A stretch of DNA of 46,109 nucleotides from WHTX01 sp038255145 (GCA_038255145.1 JBBSLP010000048.1:1-46109); one strand, 5' to 3'. Numbered from the stretch's first letter, positions 35,571 to 43,311 are shown. Notes: a model not told the origin generated them from the letters alone. Translations and numbers: made by a program.

Positions 35571-38525
35571 TCATCGGGGGAGGTCGTCGTCGGGGGCGGT
35601 GCGGGGCCGGGCGGGCGTGGCGCCGTCGTCCCGACGGCCGACGTGGCTGGGGAAGCGGGTCCCCGGACGCCCCGTCCCCTGGGGGGCGCCGGGCAGGTCG
35701 TCGTCGGAGCCCCAGCGTCCCGGCATGGGTCCCGGCGCACCGGGGAGCCCGTCGCCGCCGCGGCCATCGGGGCTCCCGGCGGCGGGCCCGTCGCCGACGA
35801 CGGGGGTGGGCGGTGCCACGTCGAGGTGCAGGAGGGTGGAGTCGATGGCCAGGCGGGCCTGCAGGGCGATCTCGCCCCGCAGCCGTTCGACGGTTCGTCG
35901 GGCTGCGTCCGGCGGCGGCGGCACCAGCAGCAGGAGCCGACCGCGGACCTCGGGCGGGGTGGCGGTGGCGGCGCTGGTGGCGGCCCTGACCCGGACCAGC
36001 TCGTCCCGCTCGACCCGCAGAGCCCAGGCGTTGACCAGGCTGAGGCCGACGTCGCCGCGACGGCCACGACGGGTGGTGCCCTTGCGGGAGACGACCAGGT
36101 AGCTGGAGGCGTCGGCCCGCCCGACCGCCTCGCCGAAGGGCCACCACGACACCCGGGCCCGGAAGGTGACGCCGTCCACCGGCACCCGACGCTGCCGATC
36201 GGGCAGGAAGACAGGGCGCAGGTCGTCGTCGGTGAGCGCGAACGGCACCGGCGCACCGGTGGCCCCATCGACCCGCAGGAGGGTCGATCCCACCAGGGCG
36301 ACATCGAGGTCGGCGACCACGCTGTGCACGGCATCGAGTCGGGCCGCCCACAGCCAGTTGAACAGGTAGAGGAGGGCAAGGGGGCCGAGGAGGGCCAGAG
36401 CCACCAGGGCGGCGGCCAGCGGCGCATCCTGGCCGATGATCACGTTGGGCTCGACCCGGGCGCCGAAGCTGTAGGTGAAGTCCTCGGACTCGGCGGGGTC
36501 GACCGTGCTGGTGGAGCGCAGGACCACGGTGCCCTCCACCAGGCCGTCCTGCACCCGCAACTGATCAGCGTCGAGCCCGACGGACAGGGTGAGCTGCCCC
36601 TGGGAGCCCGCGGGGAGGGTCAGGGCGCAACCGCCGCCGGCCTCGAGCACACGCTCCCCGTCGAGGAGTTGCAGGCGGGGTCGACCCGTCATGCCCTCGG
36701 GCAGCGAGGTGGTGCCCAGGCTTACCACGGAGATGCACCCGCCGGCCTCGGGTCCGGCGGCGTCGAGGACCAACACGCCGGTCGAGCGCAGGTGGTCCTT
36801 GTCCAGGGTGGCCAGCGAACTGGGGGGATCGACCAGGGGGTAGCCGGGCAGGGCCCGCACCTCGACGGGGCCCAGGGTGCCCTCCCACACGGGCAGCTCG
36901 AGCGCAGGCACGCCGTCGGCGACCTGGACCCGGGGCACCAGGCGGGCGGTGAAGCTCAGTGCGTCGGCGGCCAGGTCGGCGGGGACGTCGTAGCTGAAGG
37001 CGAACGAGCCGTCGGAGGCGACCGTGGGCGTGTCCAGGGCGTGGCCGGCAGGGTCGGAGACGACCAGCTCGGAGCCGGCGGGGAAGGCCAGGTCGGACTT
37101 GGGCTGGCCGGTGGCCCCCACCAGCTCGACGACGAAGCTGCTGGCCCGTCCCCGGCGCAGGGCGGGGCCGGGGCGCACCCGGGCCTCGAGCGAGCCGAAC
37201 ACGTAGATGGACGCCCGGTTCTGCACCTCCTGGGCGGCCGCGGCATCGGCGGTCCGGTAGCGGACCCGCCACTGGCCGGCCCAGTCGGCCCGGCCCTCGG
37301 GCAGCACGGCCGACACCTGGTGGACGGTGTCGGCGACCTCCTTGGCCGTGATGACGACGCCGTCGTCGAGCGTCGTCGTCGCGCTGGCCCCCAGCACCAG
37401 CTGCTGGCCGGTCGGGGTGATGAGGGTGGCCTCGACGGCGGGGTTGCCGGCCACGGTGAGCAGGTTGAAGGCGGTGAGGCTCTCGTCGAGGCGGAAGGGG
37501 AAGTCGAAGACCTGGAGCTCACCGACGTCCTGGCACGCCCGGCTGGCGGCGAGGCAGGTGGCGACGCCGCCGACGGCGGCGTCGGGCGTGCCCAGCAGGG
37601 CCACCCGCAGCTGCTCGCTCAGCTCGGCCATGTCCGCGGCGGCGAGGAAGGCGCCGGCTGCGGGGCGCTGGCCGCAGGCGCCACCGGCGCCGGACCCCAC
37701 GGCCATGGACCGCATGAGGTCGAAGTCCTGGTCGCCGAAGGCCACGGCGGCCACGAAGGTGGCGTCGCCGCCCACCAGCGCCGTCGACCCCCGCAGCGCG
37801 TCCACGGCGCCGCCCGGTCGGCACAGCACGTCCCGGGCCCGGACCTCGGCTGGGGCCTCGGCAGCCTCGCTGTCGATCACGAGCGGGGTGCCGTCCCAGT
37901 GCAGCGTCTTGACACCGCCCTGGAAGTCGATGTCGAGCTGGCCATCGGTGAACCAGGCCAGCACCCGGCAGGTGCCCGCCGGGGCCGCGGCCAGCATCTC
38001 GACGGCGCCGATCTCGTCGGCGGGCCGGGCGGGATCGGCCCGGTCGTGCCAGGGTTCCAGGGCGGCCACGTAGTCGGTGTCCTCGGCGCTGTCACGGTCG
38101 CCGAACGTGGCGGCCAGCTGCTCGAGGGGGGTGGTGTCGGCGGGGACGGGCGACCACCGGGGCAGGTCGGGGAAGGCCCGCCGGGTGGTGGAGCCGAACT
38201 CCAGGAAGTCCACGTACAGGTGGAACGGATCGTCCGAGGAACGGGTCGAGCCCACCAGGGAACCCAGGGAGCGGATGGCCGTCTGCACCGCGCCGACCCG
38301 CTCGTCCCCGGGGTCGGTGCGCTTCAGGCTGGCCGACGTGTCCATCAGGAACAGGGCCGACAGCGACCCCTTGTCGGCCACGCAACGCTCGAGCGGTCCC
38401 AGGTCACCCTCGGCGCCCGCCGGCGAGGGGGCGACGGTGAGGGCCACGGCGATCAGACCCAGGGCGAGGGCCACCCGTCCGGCGACCGCGACCGGCGCCC
38501 CTCCCCTACGGCCAGCGAGCCTCAT
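35571..38525 (-). CDS. Secreted-domain vWA receptor-like membrane protein (984 aa)
   Basis: A signal peptide covers residues 1-38 (VALALGLIAVALTVAPSPAGA). A von Willebrand A domain begins at ALFLMDTSASL, giving an intact MIDAS motif DTSAS at 62-66, and includes RVLAWFTDGQLDIDF. Several beta-sandwich regions follow (about 330-690). One membrane helix lies at about 700-727 (LVALALLGPLALLYLFNWLW), then a cytoplasmic part of about 255 residues ending in a Gly/Pro-rich tail with two DDDLP motifs. It thus links a metal-dependent extracellular ligand-binding domain to the cytoplasm, where the tubulin-like partner is. The start overlaps the small membrane-protein gene by 4 bases. The overall architecture resembles that of integrin-like or Mg-chelatase-type vWA proteins only in the A domain. 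Confidence 0.88.
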   Translation of the reverse strand: MRLAGRRGGAPVAVAGRVALALGLIAVALTVAPSPAGAEGDLGPLERCVADKGSLSALFLMDTSASLKRTDPGDERVGAVQTAIRSLGSLVGSTRSSDDPFHLYVDFLEFGSTTRRAFPDLPRWSPVPADTTPLEQLAATFGDRDSAEDTDYVAALEPWHDRADPARPADEIGAVEMLAAAPAGTCRVLAWFTDGQLDIDFQGGVKTLHWDGTPLVIDSEAAEAPAEVRARDVLCRPGGAVDALRGSTALVGGDATFVAAVAFGDQDFDLMRSMAVGSGAGGACGQRPAAGAFLAAADMAELSEQLRVALLGTPDAAVGGVATCLAASRACQDVGELQVFDFPFRLDESLTAFNLLTVAGNPAVEATLITPTGQQLVLGASATTTLDDGVVITAKEVADTVHQVSAVLPEGRADWAGQWRVRYRTADAAAAQEVQNRASIYVFGSLEARVRPGPALRRGRASSFVVELVGATGQPKSDLAFPAGSELVVSDPAGHALDTPTVASDGSFAFSYDVPADLAADALSFTARLVPRVQVADGVPALELPVWEGTLGPVEVRALPGYPLVDPPSSLATLDKDHLRSTGVLVLDAAGPEAGGCISVVSLGTTSLPEGMTGRPRLQLLDGERVLEAGGGCALTLPAGSQGQLTLSVGLDADQLRVQDGLVEGTVVLRSTSTVDPAESEDFTYSFGARVEPNVIIGQDAPLAAALVALALLGPLALLYLFNWLWAARLDAVHSVVADLDVALVGSTLLRVDGATGAPVPFALTDDDLRPVFLPDRQRRVPVDGVTFRARVSWWPFGEAVGRADASSYLVVSRKGTTRRGRRGDVGLSLVNAWALRVERDELVRVRAATSAATATPPEVRGRLLLLVPPPPDAARRTVERLRGEIALQARLAIDSTLLHLDVAPPTPVVGDGPAAGSPDGRGGDGLPGAPGPMPGRWGSDDDLPGAPQGTGRPGTRFPSHVGRRDDGATPARPRTAPDDDLPR

Positions 38526-38887
38526 GCGAAGGACTTCGTCTGGGCGATGAACCCCACGTGCACGACGGCGACGAGGAAACCGGAGGCCAGGAGGCCGAAC
38601 ACGGCCCGGCGGGCCCAGGGCCGATCGAAGTAGACCACGTCAGGGCGCCGACTGCGGCGGCGCGCCTCCCGCCGATAGGCGATGGCCGTGGCGGTCAGGA
38701 CCCAGGTGCCGAGCACGTAGCCGACCCAGTTGGCGGGTCGTCCGCCCCCGAGCAGGCACGCTGCGGCCAGGGCCACCTCGAGGGCCATGACGGCGACGAA
38801 CGGCCACGGCGGGTCGACGGCGTCGGGCATGCCCGGGTGGTGCAGGCCGGGTTCGCCGAGCATCTCGTCGAAGTAGCTCGAGGTCAT
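38522..38887 (-). CDS. Small membrane protein, first gene of the vWA/tubulin-like operon (121 aa)
   Basis: This is a 121-residue protein with about four hydrophobic segments: WPFVAVMALEVALAAACLLG, WVGYVLGTWVLTATAIAY, an Arg-rich loop, and AVFGLLASGFLVAVVHVGFI. No family recognised. ATG 38887 follows AGGTGGTGA. Its stop overlaps the vWA start in an ATGA, so it is the lead cistron. Small membrane proteins of this sort often act as chaperone-like or assembly subunits; that is only a guess. The 419-bp region upstream (38888-39306) contains no gene I can support. Confidence 0.7.
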   Translation of the reverse strand: MTSSYFDEMLGEPGLHHPGMPDAVDPPWPFVAVMALEVALAAACLLGGGRPANWVGYVLGTWVLTATAIAYRREARRRSRRPDVVYFDRPWARRAVFGLLASGFLVAVVHVGFIAQTKSFA

Positions 38888-39306
38888 GCCGTCACCACCT
38901 AAGCGAATTCTCTAGATGGTTGGGCCACCACGCAGCGCGCGAGGTGACCTTATGAGGCCGCGGCGTGGCCGAACCGTCGTCGCGATCGCACCGATGTCGT
39001 TCTAACGGTGACCCTGGTTGCTCCACGGGAAGAGCGATCGGCACCAAAGCGGTCCGACTTGATGGATGATGTCCCTGGTCGCGGGTGAGGTGACGATCCG
39101 ACGGCGACCGACCGTGACGAGATGATCATGCGTCGGGGAAACTTGTTCCGTGGTGCCTGGAAAGACATCACATCGGCGCACCGGGCCCGATGTCAGTCGT
39201 CCGGGGTTCCTGTGCTCCCCTTCGGGGCCGGCGCGGGCAGGAGCGGCCGGCGACGTGGCGGTACGGTGCCGCAACACCCGGGATGACGACCGTGCAGGAG
39301 GCCGAC
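38888..39306. other. 419-bp divergent intergenic region
   Basis: It separates the minus-strand vWA/tubulin-like operon from the plus-strand deazaflavin reductase gene. It is less GC-rich than its surroundings near 38900-39150, as expected for a promoter region. No conserved protein, RNA gene or strong hairpin was found. A TACGGT box at 39262-39267 could serve the plus-strand gene. Confidence 0.5.
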
Positions 39307-39768
39307 GTGGCTACGCCGGAACCAGTGCCCCGCTACGTGCAACCGGGTTGGTTCACCCGCCACGTGTTCAACCCGGTGATCGCCGTGCTCACCAGGGCAG
39401 GGATCAGCGTGTGGGGCTCCCGCCAGCTGCGGGTCCGGGGGCGGACGAGCGGCGAGTGGCGCTCGACCCCCGTCAACCTGCTCACCGTCGACGGCACCAG
39501 CTACCTGGTGGCGCCCCGGGGGGAGACCCAGTGGGTGCGCAACCTGCGGGTGGCCGGTGGGGGCGAACTGCAGGTGGGCCGGCGCACCCAGACCTTCCGG
39601 TCAACCGAGCTGGCAGATGACGACAAGGTCGAGGTCCTCCGGGCCTACCTGAAGCGCTGGAAGGCCGAGGTGGGCATCTTCTTCGACGGCGTCAGCGGCA
39701 CCTCGCCCGACGCCGACCTGCAACGCATAGCCCCCAACCACCCCGTCTTCCGCCTCGAGATCAGCTGA
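39307..39768 (+). CDS. Deazaflavin (F420)-dependent nitroreductase-family protein (153 aa)
   Basis: This is a split-barrel FMN/F420-binding protein of the Ddn type. The key region is RQLRVRGRTSGEWRSTPVNL, TSYLVAPRGETQWVRNLRVA (the cofactor phosphate-binding and catalytic loop) and FRSTELADDDKVEVLRAYL. Length is normal. GTG 39307 is preferred because CAGGAGG lies 5 bases upstream; ATG 39283 in the same frame would add 8 residues. Such proteins use reduced F420 to reduce quinones or nitro groups, in keeping with the LLM enzymes at the start of the window. Confidence 0.85.
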   Translation: MATPEPVPRYVQPGWFTRHVFNPVIAVLTRAGISVWGSRQLRVRGRTSGEWRSTPVNLLTVDGTSYLVAPRGETQWVRNLRVAGGGELQVGRRTQTFRSTELADDDKVEVLRAYLKRWKAEVGIFFDGVSGTSPDADLQRIAPNHPVFRLEIS

Positions 39769-40606
39769 CGCTGCGGGCGGCGGCCCCGGCGTCGGGGTCG
39801 CCGACCCCGGTGGCCAGCCCGTCCAGCGCTGTCCGGGTCTGGGCCACCGCATCCCACGCCTGCGCATCGGTGAACAGGGCCACGGCCTCCTCGTGGGCCC
39901 GGCGGGCCCGCTCGTACCCGCCCCGGGCCCGCGCCGCGTGGCCCTCGGCGTTGCGGGCCGAGGCCCGCAGCAACCAGTCGTGGCGGGCCAACCCACCGTT
40001 GCGTCCACTGACGAACACCCGCCACTGCGCCGCCAGCGCGTGCTCGCCCCGTCGTTCGGCCAGCGACTCCAGCAGGGCGGCCTGGGCCGTCACCTCGCCC
40101 CGCATGCCCAACTCGTCGAGCAGGCACAGCCCTCGATCGATGTGCTGGTAGGCGCCATCGAGGTCACCCCGGGCCTCGGCCAGCACCCCCTCCATCCACT
40201 CGATGCGCCCGCCGATGAACCGGTCACCGTTCGCCTGGACCAGGGCCTTGGTCGTGCGCACGGCCGCGGCCGCCGCCACCAGGTCGCCGGCGGCCAGGGC
40301 ACCGCTGGCCCCGATGGCCCCCGTCACCCCCTGGCCGAACACGTCGCCGCGGCGCCGGAACGACTCCCCCGCCTGCGCCAGCAGCACAGCGGCCTCGGTC
40401 GGATCGACGGCGGCGCCGGCCAGCGCCTGGCGGGTCATGGTCAGGGCCAACTGGCCCTGGGCCCAGGCCAGCGCGTCCTCGTCGCCCGCTGCGGTGGCCA
40501 TCGACACGGCCCGACGCACCCGCCCTTGGGCCCGCGCCAGCTCATCGGCCAGGCGTGCGGGCTGGCCCTGCCAACCGAAGTCGGCCATGAGGCCGCTCCA
40601 CGTCAA
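39761..40606 (-). CDS. TPR-like C-terminal module, probably 5'-truncated (281 aa)
   Basis: The whole protein is made of helical pairs of about 35-40 residues (ALAWAQGQLALTMTRQALAG, GRIEWMEGVLAEARGDLDGA, ARARGGYERARRAHEEAVAL), as in the TPR tail of large LuxR/AfsR-type or cyclase-type ATPase regulators. The frame is closed by a stop at 40643-40645. The similarity-like helical text begins right at the frame's opening (RALGALLTWSGLMAD), with TTG 40606 the only near start and no ribosome site. An N-terminal sensor or ATPase part is therefore probably lost. Its last bases overlap the 3' end of the deazaflavin reductase gene on the other strand by 8 bp. Confidence 0.5.
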   Translation of the reverse strand: MTWSGLMADFGWQGQPARLADELARAQGRVRRAVSMATAAGDEDALAWAQGQLALTMTRQALAGAAVDPTEAAVLLAQAGESFRRRGDVFGQGVTGAIGASGALAAGDLVAAAAAVRTTKALVQANGDRFIGGRIEWMEGVLAEARGDLDGAYQHIDRGLCLLDELGMRGEVTAQAALLESLAERRGEHALAAQWRVFVSGRNGGLARHDWLLRASARNAEGHAARARGGYERARRAHEEAVALFTDAQAWDAVAQTRTALDGLATGVGDPDAGAAARSVS

Positions 40607-40740
40607 CAGCGCACCGAGAGCCCGGCCCTCGACCTCGATCCCTCACGACCGCGACGGTGAGGCCAGGCACCCTCGATCGCGCCCCGGCGGAGCCAGCGGT
40701 GGCCGGGCGGCACCGGCGTCGGGGGTGCAAGGCTGGGGAG

Positions 40741-41187
40741 GTGGAGAGCGACACCGCCTCGGTGGAGGCCTACCTGGCCGAGCTGCCCGACGATCGCCGG
40801 CCCGCCATCGTGGCCGTTCGGCGTGTCGTCCTCGACCACCTGCCGGCCGGGTTCGACGAGGTCGTGCAGCACGGCATGATCAGCTGGGTGGTGCCGTTGT
40901 CGCGCTACCCCGACACGTACAACGGCCAGGCGCTGCCGGTGGCCTCGCTGGGCAACCAGAAGCGCCACATGGCCCTGCACCTGATGGGGGTGCACGGCGA
41001 CGAGGGCACCGCGGCCTGGCTGCGCGAGCGGTGGGCGACGACGGGCAAGAAGCTCGACATGGGCAAGAGCTGCCTGCGCTTCAGCAAGCTCGACGACCTG
41101 GCCCTCGACGTCGTCGGCGAGGCCATCGGTCGTACCTCGGTCGACGATTTCCTGGCCGCCTACGAGCGGTCCCGCCGACCGAACTGA
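40741..41187 (+). CDS. DUF1801 (YdhG-like) protein (148 aa)
   Basis: The pattern VEAYLAELPDDRRPAIVAVR, VVQHGMISWVVPLSRYP, MALHLMGVHGDEGTAAWLRE and DMGKSCLRFSKLDDLALDVV is that of DUF1801 proteins, small iron-chaperone/frataxin-like folds. GTG 40741 lies directly after a GGGGAG, too close for a ribosome site. An AAGGCT box ends 6 nt before it, the same distance as in the leaderless genes here, so leaderless translation is possible. The role in the cell is unknown. Confidence 0.8.
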   Translation: MESDTASVEAYLAELPDDRRPAIVAVRRVVLDHLPAGFDEVVQHGMISWVVPLSRYPDTYNGQALPVASLGNQKRHMALHLMGVHGDEGTAAWLRERWATTGKKLDMGKSCLRFSKLDDLALDVVGEAIGRTSVDDFLAAYERSRRPN

Positions 41188-41251
41188 CCCCGCGGCCCGC
41201 GGTGGGTGGCGGTCGTGGTGCCCGACGATCACCGATGGGTAGGACAGGGGC

Positions 41252-41446
41252 ATGACACGCATCGACATCGGCGAAGCCGCTCTCACCGGGTGGCGGCGCA
41301 AGGTGGCCTCCGGCGTCTCCGGACCCGTCTCCCGCCATGCCCCCGTGCAGCAGGGCACCGTCGACCAGGTCATCGGCGGCCTGTTCTTCCTGCTGTCCGC
41401 CATCTACGTGGTCCGGGTCGTCAGCAAGCTGGCCCGGCGGCGCTGA
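41252..41446 (+). CDS. Small single-pass membrane protein (64 aa)
   Basis: An amphipathic N-terminal half is followed by one membrane helix (VIGGLFFLLSAIYVVRVVSK) and a basic end (LARRR). A TAGGAC box 6 nt before the ATG suggests leaderless expression. No family recognised; codon use is like that of the neighbours. The DUF3140 frame follows 5 bp after its stop. Confidence 0.55.
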   Translation: MTRIDIGEAALTGWRRKVASGVSGPVSRHAPVQQGTVDQVIGGLFFLLSAIYVVRVVSKLARRR

Positions 41447-41451
41447 GCCCC

Positions 41452-41742
41452 CTGGCCATCGACGCCGACGACGCGGCTGACATCCGCCACGAGTTCCACG
41501 ACGCCGTCAACATGACGGTCAAGCAGCTCGAACGATGGTTGGACACCGACGAGTCCAGGGCCGTGGGCCAGAAGGACGGTGGCGAATCCGTCGGTCACGC
41601 CTCGGGGCGCCACGTCGTGCGCATCCTGGGCAAGGCCGCCGGCGATCTGACCGATGCCGACCTGCGCCACATGCGCAAGGTCGTCGGCTACGTCCACCGC
41701 CACCTGGCCCAGGGCCCCGAGGGCGACCCCGCCCCGAACTGA
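41452..41742 (+). CDS. DUF3140 protein without a standard start codon (about 96 aa)
   Basis: The pattern IRHEFHDAVNMTVKQLERWL, DTDESRAVGQKDGGESVGHA, GRHVVRILGKAAGDLTDADL and RHMRKVVGYVHRHLAQGP is a full DUF3140 match. No ATG, GTG or TTG lies in frame between the 41252 gene stop and the conserved region. The expected start position is an ATC (41458), and CTG 41452 is the nearest near-cognate codon. The first in-frame ATG (41512) would cut off the conserved start. Either a CTG start, coupled to the gene ending 5 bp upstream, or a start-codon mutation fits. The family's function is unknown. Confidence 0.6.
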   Translation: MAIDADDAADIRHEFHDAVNMTVKQLERWLDTDESRAVGQKDGGESVGHASGRHVVRILGKAAGDLTDADLRHMRKVVGYVHRHLAQGPEGDPAPN

Positions 41743-41751
41743 ACGATCGGC

Positions 41752-42066
41752 GCCCGCCGGCGCGGCGATGATGTCGTCGTCGAGGGGCTGGAAGTTCAGG
41801 CGGGCGAAGTCCCAGCTGCGGGGGTTGGCGAGGCCGCCGCCAGCCGAGCGGGCGATGTCCGGCGGGATGAGCACGGGCTCGCCTCCGGCCGCCTGCACCA
41901 GCAGCTGGACCCGGGCCACGTGGTCGAAGTTCCATGAAGTGCCAGGGCCAGGCTGGCGGTGACCTCGCCCAGGTGTCCGCGCATGGTGGCTTCGGCCAGA
42001 GGGGCGTCGCCGGCGACTATGACCTCGATCAGGCGTCGGTGCTGCTCGTGGGACTCGTGCCAGGAG
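41752..42066 (-). pseudogene. Patchwork of gene remnants: GntR/FadR-type regulator C-terminus joined to an unrelated fragment
   Basis: On the minus strand, 42066-41936 reads WHESHEQHRRLIEVIVAGDA, then PLAEATMRGHLGEVTASLAL, the ligand-binding end of an FCD-type GntR regulator, without its DNA-binding half. Directly after, in another frame, 41935-41752 reads HVARVQLLVQAAGGEPVLIP and DFARLNFQPLDDDIIA. This resembles part of a ferritin-like-domain protein (weak). Neither has a start or complete domain. Confidence 0.5.
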
Positions 42067-42139
42067 GGGCCGGCCGCAGCGACAGCTTGAGGGACTGGCG
42101 GGCAACCCTCACCCCCCGCTGATCTCGACCCTCGCGGGA

Positions 42140-42158
42140 TGCTGCTAGAACAGCAGCA
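42140..42158. promoter_or_regulatory. Inverted repeat overlapping the vapB -35 region (candidate VapB operator)
   Basis: TGCTGCT (42140-42146) and AGCAGCA (42152-42158) form a perfect 7-bp inverted repeat with a 5-bp spacer. It lies where RNA polymerase would contact the -35 of the promoter at 42166, as expected for toxin-antitoxin autoregulation. Confidence 0.5.
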
Positions 42159-42165
42159 CTGATGC

Positions 42166-42171
42166 TAAGAT
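42166..42171 (+). promoter_or_regulatory. Leaderless -10 box (TAAGAT) of vapBC
   Basis: TAAGAT ends 6 nt before the vapB ATG (42178), implying a leaderless mRNA; no ribosome site is present. Confidence 0.6.
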
Positions 42172-42177
42172 GGCTGC

Positions 42178-42414
42178 ATGGGTGTAGCCGTGACCGTGCG
42201 TGACGTGCCTTCGGAGGTGCGCGACGAGCTCGCGGCGCGGGCGGCTCGGGCGGGACAGTCGCTGCAGGAGTACCTGCGGGCCCGGCTCATCGAGGAGGCT
42301 GCCCACCCCGACGTCGATGACGTCATAGCCCGGGCCCGCCACCGGGCCCGGGCCCTGGGCACCAGGCTCGACATCGCCACCCTGCTGGCCGACAAGGACG
42401 CCGACCGGCGGTGA
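42178..42414 (+). CDS. vapB: VapB/FitA-type ribbon-helix-helix antitoxin (78 aa)
   Basis: The N-terminal ribbon-helix-helix reads GVAVTVRDVPSEVRDELAAR, AARAGQSLQEYLRARLIEEA, the standard FitA-like fold that binds operator DNA as a dimer. The C-terminal tail (DDVIARARHRARALGTRLDI) is expected to fill the toxin active site. It overlaps the toxin gene by 4 bases (GTGA). The upstream inverted repeat and leaderless promoter fit autoregulation. Confidence 0.9.
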   Translation: MGVAVTVRDVPSEVRDELAARAARAGQSLQEYLRARLIEEAAHPDVDDVIARARHRARALGTRLDIATLLADKDADRR

Positions 42415-42818
42415 AGTCGGTCGTCGTGGTCGACGCCTCGGCCCTGTTGGCGCTGCTGGTCGACGGCGGACCGCTGGGCGACTGGGTGGCGGGCGAGCTT
42501 CACGGCCATCGGGTGGCCGCGCCCCAGCTGGTGCACTACGAAGCCACCAACATCATCCGCCGGCAGGTGGCAGCCGACCAGATCAGCGACGAGGTAGCCA
42601 CCTTGGCTCGGGCCGACCTGGCCGACCTCGCCATCCGGTGCTGGCCCTTCGCCGCCTTCGGTGAGCGGGCCTGGGAGCTGCGCCACAACCTGACCACCTA
42701 CGACGCGTCGTATGTGGCCCTGGCCGAGTTGCTCGGCGCGTCGTTCGTCACCCTCGACGAGCGCGTCTCACGAGCCAGCGGGGTGCGCTGTCCGGTGTTG
42801 ACGCCATCGGCTGGGTGA
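42411..42818 (+). CDS. vapC: VapC PIN-domain toxin (135 aa)
   Basis: This is a PIN-domain ribonuclease with all four acidic active-site positions: Asp8 (VVVDASALL), Glu44 (LVHYEATNII), Asp98 (NLTTYDASYVALAELL) and Asp116 (FVTLDERVS). It cleaves RNA, typically tRNA or rRNA, when free of VapB. Length is typical and the gene is intact. It follows vapB in the same transcript and lies between two patches of gene remnants. Confidence 0.92.
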   Translation: MKSVVVVDASALLALLVDGGPLGDWVAGELHGHRVAAPQLVHYEATNIIRRQVAADQISDEVATLARADLADLAIRCWPFAAFGERAWELRHNLTTYDASYVALAELLGASFVTLDERVSRASGVRCPVLTPSAG

Positions 42819-42890
42819 CCTCCACGCCGGTCGAGAACGCGGGATCGAACCGAACCCATCCACCCGTCGTGGGGGGACGGGCTCATGCGT

Positions 42891-43080
42891 TCAGTTCGTC
42901 GCCCCAGCTGACGCCGATCCCCCGGCCACGGGTGGGACCACGACGAAGCGTGCCCCGGTGGCCGTGGCATCGGGGGTTCCGGCGGCGGTGCCGTCGAGGG
43001 TGATGGTGCCGCCGTGGTCGGTGACCAGGGCCCAGGTGATGGCCAGGCCCAGCCCGCTCCCGCCGGGCTCGACCAGCGCG
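42891..43080 (-). pseudogene. C-terminal remnant of a sensor histidine kinase
   Basis: The frame reads PGGSGLGLAITWALVTDHGG, then TITLDGTAAGTP and ARFVVVPPVAGG. GSGLGLAI is the G2 box of the HATPase domain and the rest is its final strand-helix unit. N box, G1, H box and sensor are absent. The fragment is fused at about 43080, out of frame, to the next remnant. Confidence 0.7.
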
Positions 43081-43311
43081 CTCAGGCCAGACCTCATGGG
43101 CCGACAGATCCCCGAGCCACAAGCGCCGGAAGGCCATGCGCACCTGGTCATCGTCAAGGTCGGGGTGGCGATGACGGATACCGCCCTTGGCCAGCTCGGT
43201 GACGATCTCTGACAGATCTGCGACCTGCGGGGCCCGCTGAGCCGGCGAGCGCTCCGCCAGCCTCGCCATCTGCCGGTCCCACACCTCGGGAGCGGTGTCG
43301 TGGGGCCGCAT
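43081..43311 (-). pseudogene. Conserved hypothetical small protein, 3' part replaced
   Basis: From ATG 43311 the frame reads PEVWDRQMARLAERSPAQRA, then VADLSEIVTELAKGGIRHRH and DDDQVRMAFRRLWLGDLSAH. This pattern is known to me from short actinobacterial proteins of about 100 residues near nucleotidyltransferase genes. After EVWPERAG the frame runs into antisense-like text of the kinase remnant. The main body may be almost complete, so a shortened protein could still be produced. Confidence 0.45.

Noticed and set aside
35337..38633. A 1098-codon open frame on the + strand
   Set aside because: It is antisense to the vWA gene, whose signal peptide, MIDAS and membrane helix are convincing.
38950..39277. 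Short open frames on the - strand in the intergenic region upstream of the vWA operon
   Set aside because: Ser/Arg-rich text without conserved motifs, no ribosome site, and atypical third-position composition.
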